Shown: one piece after another, positions 1 to 10,918 of the stretch
How positions within the stretch are numbered: position 1 is the stretch's first letter
How the letters are laid out: every line of letters begins with the position of its first letter
Assembly: GCA_037042915.1 (NCBI GenBank)
Contig: CM073198.1
Span: 682,001 to 746,000 of the forward strand
Length of the DNA: 64,000 nt
Direction: 5' to 3'
Origin: Auricularia sp. M13
Taxonomy: Eukaryota; Basidiomycota; Agaricomycetes; Auriculariales; Auriculariaceae
Made by a program: the position numbers and the translations under genes
The notes under the pieces: model-generated
The model's input: only the letters and a program-made list of their open reading frames with translations
Told to the model about the DNA's origin: nothing
Database searches by the model: none

Positions 1-1421
1 AGCTTTTTATCACCTGGGTCAGGGGGTGGCACAAAAGCCAGAGAATAGGAGTGTGAGAAAGCGCACGGTGAGCCATTGTTGTGCTTCGACTGCGATCGAG
101 GCTGCGGCAGGAGGGGGTGGTTGGGTGAATCCGCAATCATTCATCGCGCAATCGCAGTAAGTGAAACAGCGGTCCGCCATACTGGCGTTCATGCAATGTT
201 GGAGGACGACCACGAATCGGACATGTGCTCGCTGGTCATTGCTGTGGTGGCGTTCGGGTGAATCGGATCATGAAGATCCAAATCGGGAATTAATTCGAAA
301 CCGCGAGCTTTCGCGACGCTTGCGATGGCTGACCGAGAGGCTTCTCTAAATCTAATGCACATGGCACAGCCGTCCTTACGGCCGCGAACCTGAAGCCGGT
401 ACTCACATGAGACTGCATGCAAGCACCGTGTCAGTTCAACTCACAGCGGGACAGTCTGTGGGAAAATCGAACGGTCTAAACAAGAAAGAAAGAAACGATG
501 TCTTTCTGGCGTGGGCCTGTTGTGCGTAGTACCCGCGCGTCGACCGCGGGTGTTATCGAAGCGAGCATACTTTGCATTCGCCCCGCCCCAAACTCGGCCC
601 CAACGCGGCTGCCACTGGGGGCGCGACGATTGCTTGAACGCCGCGCAGAGCGCCGCAGCGCTGTCCGGTAGTGGGCTGTAGTTGACCTTAAGCTTCCTGA
701 CGCCCGTAGGTTTTCATTTGGGAGCTTGTTGACGCCGTGACCGCGGAGCTGGACGTGCCCTTGGGGAATCCAGCAAAACCTTGACATCCAATTCCGACAG
801 CGTGGGCGGCATCGGAGCGCGGTACTCTTTCCAGACAGACGAAGATGTCGCTCTCTGTCGGTTGCGGCGGTGGCAGGGCGGTATGGTCTGGTCGGGCGGT
901 GGGTGGTGGAGCAGCAGGGGACCGCGCGCGACCACGGCGCGCTCCGTACTGCTGGTGCTGTGGACGGACCAGGCATCGCGTGAGGCGCGCGTACTTGCAC
1001 TTCAGACGTAACCAGTCATGTGACCAGCGCGAAAGTCGACACTGGCAGCTCTTCGATGCGCCTATTACGCGTATTAGGCTTCGCCGCCCTGGACATTACG
1101 CATGCGTGACGTAGCCAGATACAGAAACGCGCGATATGATCTGACACCGGACTTTAAACGGTGATGGTTGGAGTGAAAGACATGTCGAAAAAATGCGTGG
1201 AAATTTGCTGAGTGGTTTCAGGTTCCCTGCGCCATTCATCGCTACTCGAGCTGTAGTATGGCCATAAATCAGTCTAAACCAGAAGAATCAGTAATAGTCG
1301 GAGTGCTCTGAGCTCGAGGTCACGTTTGGCGTGAACGTTATAGATGCGTTGGGTCTGTCCGGATCCGGATCTCCGACGATATGACTTCGAACTCCGAATT
1401 TCCCTGCGTGCCGGGACCATC
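1..1421. other. Gene-free stretch with a fragment of a dispersed repeat
   Basis: No convincing coding region. Positions 298-314 carry the words of a repeat found again at 12040, 21507 and 34831 (a core containing CGCGAGCTTTCGC followed shortly by TTGCGATG). The flanking text at 230-300 vaguely resembles the 21.4-21.5 kb repeat, so this end is probably an old fragment of that element. The rest shows nothing I can name. Confidence 0.5.
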
Positions 1422-2132
1422 ATGTCTACTGCAACGCCCTCCCTGCTCTCGGCCGTTGAGTCAGTTCAAGATGAGATTATCTCCCTTTCCCAAAAACGGC
1501 ATAATATTTCAAATCAGCTGGTCGGTCCCAATTTGTCGTCCTACCTGTATGATTAACCCTACTTGCGGTCAGGCCGAGATACAAGGACTCGTTTCCTCGC
1601 TTTCTACACTTCCTCTGACAGAAGAATGTCGCTCCGTACGTATGTGCGCCGCCTTGCATCATCGAAGAGAAGCACTAATTCGCGTTAGTCGATGAGGTCC
1701 AGAAACTGGTGCCACTGGAACAAAGGACACTCTCTGCCGTTGTGAGTTTGACCAGCAGAATATCCGTCATTATTCTGTATAAATTAAACTAAATCGGTTG
1801 AAGCTTGCAGATGAAGTAGTCTCGGCGTCCTCTATGCTGGATAACAACGCCCGAAGTCCCACAGGACAGGGAGGGCTCTCCTACACTGCTGGGTGCTCAC
1901 TGGAAGAGAGTAAACCGGGATTATCCTTCATCGAAAGCCTTCAGGCTTGCCAACGTTCTCTAGCGGCCGTCAACGATGCCGCGTCTAGCACAATCTATAC
2001 TTTGGTATGTCTTGTCAATCCCGTTGCAGTATTTCGAAATATGACAAAGCTATGTCACAGGCGCATATTGTCTGTCGGCTCCAATCGTTTAAAGCTCGGG
2101 CGAACAAGGAAATAGATGAGGTCCGGCGGTGA
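1422..2132 (+). CDS. Small five-exon gene, predicted helical/coiled-coil protein
   Basis: Unknown family. Exons 1422-1520, 1573-1639, 1689-1741, 1804-2004 and 2061-2132 join to a 163-residue protein. All four introns (49-62 bases) are GT-AG and all phases agree, which is good evidence that the model is real. The start is the first ATG of the frame (MSTATPSLL). Residues about 10-75 are rich in heptad-like leucine/isoleucine with charged residues (VESVQDEIISLSQKRHNI, LDEVQKLVPLEQR), suggesting a coiled coil. The last exon is basic (KARANKEIDEVRR). No signal peptide or membrane segment. At intron 3 the acceptor at 1803 is used rather than the one at 1810, which would give an immediate stop. It resembles in size and style the tiny genes at 10577 and 22791. 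Confidence 0.6.
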
Positions 2133-2467
2133 CTTGACATGGCCTGCAAATTCTCTCCCGATCCCAAATATGACATGTGCGCCGGACGTTTTCGCCAAGA
2201 ACGAGTACTCTCTTGGCAAGCAGCGGTTCAGTCTCTCATCATGTCACATTCGATTTCAGTCCTATATAACAAGGCATACCTTCGCTTCGCTCCGGTTCTC
2301 ATACTGATTGGCAAGCAAAAACATAGCTAGGACACGCTTAGACAGTAGATTAACGAACACGAACCGCGAAAGCGCTGGCACCTGGGAACTCGAGGCAAAT
2401 CTTCCCTCAAAGCCATAACGTTCGGTGATTGCAATAAAACGAGCTTTGTTTTTCTAACATCTATCTA
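2133..2467. other. Intergenic, nothing recognised
   Basis: Lies between the 3' ends of two convergent genes. A TATATAA-like word sits near 2262. No ORF, repeat or RNA recognised. Confidence 0.5.
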
Positions 2468-4122
2468 TTACAGCTCGGGGGAGAGTTCAATGTGCTGCTG
2501 GGGGGCCAGTTCCTCGTCCTCATCGCCCGCTGTGGACTGGTTATCGAGCGAGGCCTTGAGATCGTGGAGTTCCGATCGTATCGCCGCGAGTTCAAGGTTG
2601 GTTTGCTTTTCGAAGCGTCGAATGTCGGCGCGAATGTCGGTGCGGAGGCTCTGGATCTCCTGGCGAAGAGCCAACAACTCGTTCTGCGAATCAGATTGAA
2701 CGTGGGAACTGGCCGCGCGTTTACGACGCTTGGGCGTGTTGCCTGTGAAGGAAGACCGCGATCGCTTTTTTCCCTTGGTGGGAGAAGCTGAGGGCGTGGT
2801 CTTCACGACAAACTGCAATAAGTCAGCGGGGGTTTCGGAGGTACACGGAAAATATACTTCGTCATCGCTGTCGTCGGCGAGCTCGTCCGTTTGAAAGTCG
2901 TTGAGGTCCTTCACCTCGTCCACGAGTTCAGCCACGTCGATGACGTAGTCCTCGGGTGCATCGCTGTCCTCGCCGTCGTCGACCGCGTCGCTCGAGCTGC
3001 CGTCGTCGTTGCGAGATGCCGGAACATAGTCGCTATCGTCATCGCCGTCGTCCGCGTTGTCCAAGGGCACCTGGGACTGCTGGGTGTCGATGAGTTGCTG
3101 AATACTGACGAGATGGTCGTCGTTTGCGTCACAGGCCTCGTCGTCATGCACCGCGTTAGTCGAGCCGCCGTCGGCCTCGTTGAGGTTGTGGCAGAGCCCG
3201 AAGCACTTCGGTTTACGGTTCAGGTGCCAGCACCCGAGACAATGCCGCTGCTCAGCCCAGGAAAGGCAGGGCCGCACTTTCCGCCGCTTGTTGCCGGGCT
3301 GGTACTCGCAGGTTTCACACGAAGTGAGGGACGGGAGGGCATGCCGGAAGTTGTTGCTATAGTATGTGAGAGCCGTGGTGAGAACCTCCTCGGGGATTCG
3401 CTGGAAGGAAAGTGGAAGCTCCGAGATGTCTTGTTTGAATGCGCGAGTGAGAGCAGCTCCGAGTGCAAGAGAAAGATTCCAGAATGGCGACGTCGTATCC
3501 AAGGGACGAGTAGTGAAGGACGGTGCGATCATGTCGCGAGTACGCTCGGCCCAATGGGTGAGAGAGCCCTTGTTCACTTCGGGGGACTGCAAGGCAGAGA
3601 CGACGAGAGTGTAGGCCAGAAAAGCCCGCATCATGAGGTCGTACAACTTAGCGTCGTCCTCCGAAAGAGTCGCGGGCGGCTGGAACTGCCGCGGGAGAGG
3701 TGTATAGGCAGCCAGCGCGAAACAGCACACATATCCTTCGGCATCCAGTTCCACGTCCGGCTAACAATAACAATAATCGTCAGCACAGTAAGGACAGCGC
3801 AGCGCGTGCATCTTACATATAAATTTGGTGGAAAGCCATCAAGACGGCCCACATGCGGTTTGCGAACGATGCAGGCGACGCAGTTGCGATTCGCCTCTAG
3901 ATGTCGTTGGAGATTGGCAACGTCACAGCATATGAAGTCGTTCGGCAGCCTCTCGCTCAACTTATAGACGAAGCTGGTGTCGTAGTCGTACAGCTCGACG
4001 CTCTCGGCCGCCGTCTTGGGGATTGGAATAGGCTGCTTGCCCTTAGCAGGCGAACGAGATTTAGGAGCAGACGGCGCCACAGGATGCGATTTGCGCTTGC
4101 GACTGCGCGTCCGGGGCGCCAT
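2468..4122 (-). CDS. Two-exon gene: acidic, cysteine-bearing protein with C-terminal coiled coil
   Basis: Function unknown. Exon 1 runs 4122-3817, intron 3816-3761 (56 bases, GTAAG donor, TTAG acceptor, phase 0), exon 2 3760-2468; 532 residues. The N-terminus is basic (MAPRTRSRKRKS) and could act as a nuclear signal. Residues about 80-110 hold CVACI; around 285-315 are CETC, a lone C, HCLGC and KCF, possibly metal binding. Then follow a long Asp/Ser-rich stretch (about 330-430), a basic patch (KGKKRSR, PKRRKRAASS) and a C-terminal coiled coil (LLALRQEIQSLRTDIRADI). Basic ends around an acidic middle suggest a nuclear or chromatin-associated role; this is inference. A TATA word lies about 46 bases upstream. 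The opposite strand is also open for 358 codons, which I regard as a shadow. Confidence 0.7.
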
Positions 4123-4167
4123 GAGAACGACGCGGTGTAGTGGAAAGAGGCGAGGGAAAGAGGTCTC

Positions 4168-4174
4168 TATATAA
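4168..4174 (-). promoter_or_regulatory. TATA box of the 2468-4122 gene
   Basis: CTTATATAG on the minus strand, about 46-52 bases before the chosen ATG; typical fungal core-promoter position. Seen by eye only. Confidence 0.4.
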
Positions 4175-5114
4175 GCGTCGGGCTGGCAATGGAGATCAGC
4201 CGCTGCATGGAACCGGGAATACGGCGCGGGGCTGTCCCAGTGTGGATCTGCGTGCGGGCGCAAAAATTCTTTGAATTGTTTGCTCAGTGGCGGTGTAACA
4301 CATGTGAGTTTGTGTTCAACAGAACGTTCTACGTCGGCGCCATGTCAACATTTCACTTTGTAGTTGATGATGCACAACAGTCATCTAGAGAACTAGTCCA
4401 GCCTCGTTAACGCACTTTTTGAGTGACTCAGCACAAAACTCAACCGTGACTGCTAGAGAGGCAAAGTTCATGTTCGAGAGAGCGTTCTAGTTGTTACGGC
4501 TTTGCTCCGCAGAGCCAACCGAGTCAGAATACAGCTGCTTGACTGAGTCTGCTTTTGCCGCAGTTGGGTGGGAGAAAGCCGCCGCTGCTTTAGAGCCCCT
4601 ATCTTTTCTGAGGCCGTTCAACTGCGCCCCTAAGTTGCTCCTGCGGATGCGGGCGTCAAAGCAGCGGCTGGGCCTTCGAGTGTGCGGCGGATCGGGATCT
4701 CGACAACCCAATCCGCCTGACACTGAAATAGGGACGGGTGGGTGGGCGACGAAAATTTGCGCGGGCGGCGAACGAGCGAGTTCGAGCACAAGGTGTCGAA
4801 CTTCGCTCCGCGCCGCGACGCCTAAAACTAGACCTCGTTCGGGGTGAGGAACGAACCCCGAACTCACTCTATGTCGACGCGATGACAATATTTCGCGTTC
4901 GAGTCGACCGGCAGAGCCAAAGGTCTCCGGTCGCATAAATTATCTGTCAGAAAAATGTCACATTCAAAGACGAGTATCGGAAAACAGTGCAGTCAATCGT
5001 ATCAAGGAAGAAGCGACATGTCATCTGTGCGACGGAAATACTCAGCCAGCTCCATGTTGTCGGAGTATGGTTCCTCGGGGGGAGGCGAATCGTACCTCGG
5101 TGTAACGACGTCCT
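4175..5114. other. Intergenic, no supported gene
   Basis: Open frames on both strands between 4490 and 4940 look like chance frames in GC-rich DNA. A loosely similar pair of segments (about 4325-4365 and 4865-4905, both with GTCG-CG-ATG-CAA-ATTT) suggests an old duplication. A short serine-rich frame at 4955-5140 (MSHSKTSIGKQ) may be an exon followed by a GTAAGT donor at 5139, but no partner exon was found. Confidence 0.35.
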
Positions 5115-5430
5115 TCAACCTTCACGCCGCGGCAAATGGTAAGTCAGGGATATTGAAGAGACGAATAAAAAAACACACCAAGTGAGCGCGCTGCTTGGAA
5201 GCTCCTTATACGTGCAGGGCTTGTAGGAGAACCCGGGCGCTGCACACGGAATGTGGTCGCAGTCGACGGTGGCGTCGTGGACCTCGACGGTATAGTTGCG
5301 GCCACTGGACGTCAAAATCCCGGAAATTGCGATATACCCGTCGTGCTTGAAGGGTGGCGAGATCTTCAGGTGCTCGGTGTTGAGCGCGAATTCACATCTG
5401 CGATGAGGATAAGAACGCCAGGTCGGGTAG
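5115..5430 (-). other. Possible exon or gene remnant
   Basis: On the minus strand an uninterrupted frame reads a protein-like stretch (CEFALNTEHLKISPPF, DGYIAISGILTSSGRNYTVEV, four cysteines further on) resembling an extracellular beta-rich segment of a secreted or membrane protein. No start, domain or neighbouring exon could be established; upstream of it the sequence passes into GC-rich repeats. Family unknown. Confidence 0.25.
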
Positions 5431-6740
5431 CGTGGCGTCCTCGCGATGCGCTCCCCCATCCGACGATAGCGCGGCGTCCGTGCGGCATGCTGCCGATGCG
5501 CTCGCCCTCGCCGGTGGTAACGCAGTATGGCACCGATGCGCTCCATCGTTCACCTGCAGCCTGCGCTCCTGCGGTAGCTGCAGCGGCGGGTCTCGCGTCT
5601 CCTCCGCGTACAGCCTGCGCCCACTCCCGTGGCGTTGCCTGTCGCGTCGTCGTCCTGCGTCGGGTGCCGCGGCTGTCCATCCATCTGCGCTGTGCGGTCT
5701 GGCTCTAGTCGGCCCCTCCGGTGCGTCCGTGGTCGGGCCCTGCGGTCCCTCCTGCTCCAAATGCCGCCCGTCGGGGTCCCGATACACCGCATATGTGGTC
5801 CGGTCTAGTCGGCCCCTCCACCACGAGCTCGGTCGGGCCCCCTCTGGGTCCCATCCCTTCTCTCCCCCCTCGGAAAAATCGAGTTTCCGCGGTATGAGTA
5901 CGCGGTCGAGGAAAGAAGCATGAAAACGCCTGCAATGACAGTGAATTGCCGCCGAAATGGTGGGGCTGGCGTCAAATGAGTGAATAAGTGCGCGTCGTGA
6001 GCGCGCGGGGCTCTGGACGGCGAGTCGAGTCCGTGCACGACAATGCGCGTCGTTGCCGATGCTCGCGTCCGATGTTGGCGGCGTCGTGTCGTCCCGCCGA
6101 ATGAAGCTGGTCCGTCGGCGCGGAGACCGCCTCAGATTCTCCCCCCGTGGGATCCGTACCTGGTCGAATCGAGCTCCCCCCGACGCCCAAGTCGTGTCTG
6201 CCGCTCCGAGGCATGCTGCCTGCCAGCACTGCGCTTGGCGCCAATGCTGGTGCCTCGAATGCGGGTCGCCGCGCGGATTCTCGTCCCGCGGCCTGCCCGC
6301 CTGCCGCGCACGTGCTCCAGCGCAGGCAGCGAGGTCTTGCGTATGCTACACGGTGCCGGTCACCTGCGTAGCGCGCCGCGATGACCGTCGGCGCTGCTCG
6401 CCTCGAAAGCGGGTCGCCGCGCAGAACCTCGTCCCGCGGCTTGTCCGCCTGCTGCGCGATTGCTCCAGCGTCAGCAGCGAGGTCTTCCGCACGCTCAGGT
6501 GAGCTGTGCGGTCGCGCTAGGTCGGGGAGGATCTGCGCTGCCCGGAATCCCAGTGCGCGCGCATCTCTGCGCCGCCTGCCTGAGAAAGGGGTGACGTCGC
6601 GCTCCGACAAGAGTCGCGCGTCGCGCTGCGTCGATGCGCAAGCGCCTGCTGCCCTCGAGATGGCAGGATCGGGCCGCTACCGTATGCGGTCTGCTGCTGC
6701 CAGTGGCGGCATATCGCCCTTCTGCCGGCGTTAACGCTCG
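5430..6740. repeat. GC-rich degenerate repeat region
   Basis: Several short imperfect duplications: GATGCGCTC-containing units at about 5447, 5495 and 5538; a segment with CTAGTCGGCCCCTCC at about 5703 and again at about 5814; and the 80-90 base pair listed separately at 6251. Frames are open on both strands because of base composition, but none looks like a protein. Confidence 0.5.
6251..6490. repeat. Imperfect direct duplication, about 85 bases, spaced about 150
   Basis: Segment 6251-6345 (CCTCGAATGCGGGTCGCCGC...) and segment 6399-6490 (CCTCGAAAGCGGGTCGCCGC...) share long blocks including TCGTCCCGCGGC and CAGCGAGGTCTT. Part of the surrounding GC-rich repeat region. Confidence 0.6.
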
Positions 6741-7905
6741 TAGCAGTCCAACGGGGGTACCGTTTGGCATCCAGTCCAATCTTCCGCCACCTCCTCCGCT
6801 CTCGGGCTCGCTATCGGCTTGCGGGCTCGCTTTCTGCTATCCAGTGCCATTCTGGCATGCGCAACGCAGTCTGTGAGCAGTGCTCCGGCTGCCGTTGTCG
6901 CCTGGTGCAGCGGGCTCCGTCAGAGGCTCCCAGCGGGTCCGCCTGAACGTTGAGGGCGCCTGTGTGCGTCCTGGGCACTTGTTCACACCCTACGCGGTCG
7001 GTCCGGTCGCGGATACGCGGCTGCGCGCGTCCTGGGTGCTCTGGGTCGCCCGGTGCGTCGCCTGGTGCCGTCGTGTCCGTCGGTTGCCGAAAACCGATAC
7101 AGGCTGGCATATTTTACCAGGAGCCGCCTGGGATGCGTTTGTGTCAGCGGTAATACGCTTTCACGAGTAGTCGCCTGTATCGATAATTGGTGGACGCGAT
7201 ACTAATGAAGAAATGCGCCGTATACGAACAAGATAGTCCGATTACAAACGCATCAGGCCGGAATTCTAAATACAACAACCCGAAGTACAGGAGCTGACTA
7301 CAACAGCAAATGTACATACTGCTGACAGCCCCCTTGGGTTTTGTCGCCCGCGAAGCGGGTCCCCACCTGCACCCCTTAATGGGGCCCTCTACTATTACCA
7401 CGCAACGCTGCCACCTCAATATTAAGCTGAACATAGCAACTCCTGTGGTGGTCCACGACAAGCCGCCACGACGTCCGCGTGAGTTGCGCACGTGTTGTTC
7501 TCAGTATCGGCGCATTCGCACAACCACTGACCACCCCTTTCCTCAGACACAACCTCGCTGGACTTCTTGTCCAATCGTTATCTTTGCGACGTGGTTTTTG
7601 CGGTATGGCATATGACAAAGCTCCATCAAATCCACTGGTGTCGAATCCCGCCCCTTGGAACCACCATGCGCAGGTGGGTCCGAAATGTGGCACATAGCCT
7701 ATATAACTCTCCTGATCAAGGCCAGTATTTCGCCCTTCTCTTTGCTCTTGCCGTCGATATTTCCGAAAGCCGGACAAAGCAGTGAGTATGTCTACTTTCA
7801 CACATGCCAATCATCGGTCTCATGCTTCGTCTCGCAGCACTGAATGCCGCCGCGTAGAAAACGGTACTCATTGTTCTTGGATGCAGCTAGCTCATTGCCT
7901 TACTG
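6741..7905. other. Intergenic, no supported gene
   Basis: Short frames only. A TATATAA word at about 7700 and a short frame at 7788 may belong to the 5' region of the next gene. A tRNA-like 3' half near 7636 was examined and rejected. Confidence 0.4.
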
Positions 7906-9729
7906 ATGCGGGCCTTTAGGCGTGGCGCAGGCGCAGGGTCAGCGGAGGGCTCCGAATCCTTCGAATACCTTTTCCAAGGGTCCCGCATGGGGGATGAGGT
8001 CGATACGGACGATAATCTACCCCAGAAACCAATCCTAAAGGGCACCCTTTGCCCCAACGAAGATTTTACTGGCGATAATTCGGTCCGTCAAGATCGGCAA
8101 TTTCTTTCACTCCAATTTTACTCACACATCAAGCAGACTGGCATTCGTTCAAACACCGAACTTGGATTGGAGGTATGGTTGGACAATATATGCTTATTTA
8201 TTGCATCTCAAATACACCCAGTTCATCGATGTGGTTGCCGGTTTTTTGAAGGGCATGCCCGACGAGGATAGTAGCGACGCGGAAATCGCACGCTGGGCTA
8301 GAACAAACCTTCGAGATGTAAGTGTGATGATTGAGCAGTAATACCACCACAACGCGCTGCTTATAATGTGATCTCAGCTCCAGATGGCCCTGGGACGTCA
8401 TCATCCCGATGACGAGGAAGATTTCGCTGACGCTTGGGCCGAAATCAAGGGCACCTTCGACGCTGTCAAGCTCGAAATCGCACACCTCAAAGAAACGTTG
8501 TTGCCATCAACGCCGCCTCAGCTTCCTCAGGAACCGCGTCATCGGGAGGGGAATCCGGAGAAAATCCTCCTTCATGTTGACACATTTTCGTTCCTGTATA
8601 CCCTATCTGACCTTCTCTGCAGAGGCTCATTCGAGATCATATGGCCGCCCTTCTACCCTCGGATGAGAGCGGCAGGCGCGCTGCTGCCCGACCGTCAGAT
8701 GTGCTCTCCTTCGAAAATGGGGTCGGGGATGGACCGAGCGAGCGCGAGTTCGCCGTCGACATGGACCCTACCAGACTCCGTCTTTCCAAGTGGAACAAGG
8801 CGGCATCCAACGTTTTCGCAGATTCCTTTCTGCGGACCAAAGGCACGAACTACACCAAGGCCGCCGTCATCGAGGGCTTTTATGTCAACATGCGGTCAGT
8901 CCAATCCCGGCATCGCATTGCCACCGATGGCCCTTCCCCGCAGGATAAGGAGAATATGAGACGTAGCCGTGTCTTGCGGAGACAGTGGACTGTACGTCTA
9001 GCAGTTCAATATGTTGACCCTCAATTCAGTCTCCCCGTTAGCTGTTCGACCAGCGCTTATTCGCCGCCGAGCACTTTCCATCTCTCAAAGAATTCGTTTC
9101 GGTTCTGAACGCGCTCGGGCCAGACGGCATGAGCCCTGATTCCTCGGACTCCGAGAATGTCGTACGCACCAACCACACCGATCGGCCCGCATATCGTCGG
9201 AAACGCGTGCAGTGGAGATCTGCGGAGCTCACGAATCTCTTACATCAGCTGGACGTGCTATATCATCACTTGAAAACGATTGCTCGCGCTCGCGGTCGGT
9301 CCTCAGGGAATTGGCCGAGGCTACGTGTCGATTCTCCTGACGGTCTCGATCATTCAACCGGGATGCCAGTCAGCAACCTCCCCATCAACTGCTACGACGA
9401 CTCCTGGCGAAGTGCTTTGGATGAGGATGCCTCGTTCTGGCTCAAACCAAGCCGCAAGCCGGCAAACCTCGACCTCGGGCCTGAACTGCTAAGGTATTCC
9501 GCTTCAGGCTGCTGAAATCGCCTGTCTCATTCATTTTAGCATTCTCTCGCGTTACGGAGACACTCACTCTGGGAATGCGACTGGTAGTCTTGACATGTCT
9601 CTAGCTGCGCCGCTTGACCCGTCTGATCGGCGTCTCCCAGCGTCCGAGCAAGGTCGCGGTTCCCGGCCACATGATATCATCCAATCCAAGGACTTCCTCT
9701 CCATCGTCAGGAGGGGCCCGAAGAAGTAA
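7906..9729 (+). CDS. Six-exon gene of an agaricomycete orphan protein family
   Basis: Function unknown. Exons 7906-8172, 8222-8317, 8378-8575, 8623-8991, 9042-9493 and 9540-9729 give 523 residues, with every phase consistent. Intron 3 uses a weak GTTGAC donor but has a CTGAC branch-like site and a good CTGCAG acceptor. The C-terminal half contains a pattern I recall from many unannotated Agaricomycete proteins: GPDGMSPDSSDSE, then an RVQWRSAELTNLLHQLD-like stretch, GRSSGNWPRLR and PVSNLPINCYDDSW. The middle has many basic and aromatic residues, with no membrane segment or known catalytic motif. The start could instead be the in-frame ATG at 7987 (MGDEVDTDD). The last exon is needed: reading through donor 9494 gives a stop after six residues, while splicing extends a good frame by 63 codons. 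Confidence 0.65.
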
Positions 9730-10576
9730 TAGGTCGCTCTCACAGGTGTGATACGTACGATTTCCCGTCGGTAGATTGTTTTAGATTGGACGTTCGCTAA
9801 GCATTGATGTTTTTGTTTATTTTTTATTTTGTTGTGTTTTATTGCATAAATTCCCCGTTTCGGGAACCAGTTATGAGCACTCGGCGGCACCTCCAGGCCG
9901 GCTTGGCCATGAGCGCCGGCCAGGAGTGCACTGCCGCGCACTGAGGCTTACTCTGGCCTTACCATCACTCGGGACAAGTGAACCTTGCAACCTCCCTTGT
10001 GCTTGTTGAGCTTGTACATTGTGAGCTTGACCTCTCGGACGACGCCTCTGGTACTGCGCCGACATTGGGAGGGCATGAGCCCGCCGTTCCGGTCAGCATC
10101 AAGACCGATGCCGCCCGACTCAGGCCCGATTTGCCTTGTCGATGATGATGCAGATCGTACAAAGTGACGTGCAAGCGCCGGTGCTCAGAGTAAGCGCTGG
10201 CGGCCAGGAGCATTGGCCCGATCCCCGGGCAGCGGCAAGGCCTGAGCTGCAGCCGGAACACCCTTACTGAACATTTCACCTCCCAGTTTACTGTATAAAA
10301 TGTCGTCCTACTGTATAAAACTGCTGTACTGTAAAGCGTTTCACAACACACTGTAGCATCGGAATAAATCACCAGTTTGGTAACCATACTATGGTCGCCT
10401 TCCCTAAAGGCAGCTATAGGCCCACCGTACGATAGAAGTGGCACCACATCCTTTAGTTCAATCGCGAATAGGTGGTGGCTGGTGCCACCGACACGCCCAC
10501 GCTCTTATAATAATCGTACTGCGTTATTGGATAAAGTTCCTCATTTCCCATTACGCTTACAGTTTGTGCAGCTTCA
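9730..10576. other. Intergenic, nothing recognised
   Basis: An AT-rich stretch (about 9780-9850) follows the preceding gene and may hold its 3' end signals. Around 10295-10325 the phrase CTACTGTATAAAA occurs twice. No supported gene. Confidence 0.4.
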
Positions 10577-10918
10577 ATGTCTTCATCGCGTGAAACAGAA
10601 GGTGTGCCAGCCGTTGCTCATACCTCACACAACTGATATTAATGATTGCGCACCGCATCGTCAGAGCCCTCAATAAGTGATTTATTTCAAAATGATTATA
10701 CGCACCAATATTTGGAGGACATCATGAAGGAATGCCAAAACGACCTCTCCATTGCAGTCAGGAACGCGGAGAGAACGGTCGCAACACTCGTGCGTAGTAT
10801 CGACCTTTCCGTCCACATGTGTCAGCTAAGGAGGGAGTAGAAGGGCATTATTGCGCATTTGGAGGAGTTCAATCAACGAGTGAATCAGGAGCTGCTCAAC
10901 GAGAGCAGTGATGCATGA
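10577..10918 (+). CDS. Tiny three-exon gene, 75-residue helical protein
   Basis: Exons 10577-10601, 10665-10789 and 10841-10918; introns 63 and 51 bases, GT-AG, phases 1 and 0. Without splicing the frame is broken (a stop at 10838, just before exon 3, and no ATG for exon 2), so the agreement of both junctions is the main support. The protein starts MSSSRETE and continues DLFQNDYTHQYLEDIMKEC, ERTVATLKGIIAHLEEFNQR, a likely two-helix or coiled-coil peptide with a charged C-terminus. No known domain; could be a small adaptor-like protein, but that is speculation. Confidence 0.5.

Noticed and set aside
2891-3967. 358-codon plus-strand frame
   Set aside because: Antisense to a well-supported spliced gene; composition is a mirror of its acidic repeats.
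7630-7670. tRNA-like 3' half (GGTGTCGAATCCCGCC followed by ACCACC)
   Set aside because: No matching A box, anticodon arm or acceptor partner upstream; the T-loop spacing is wrong.
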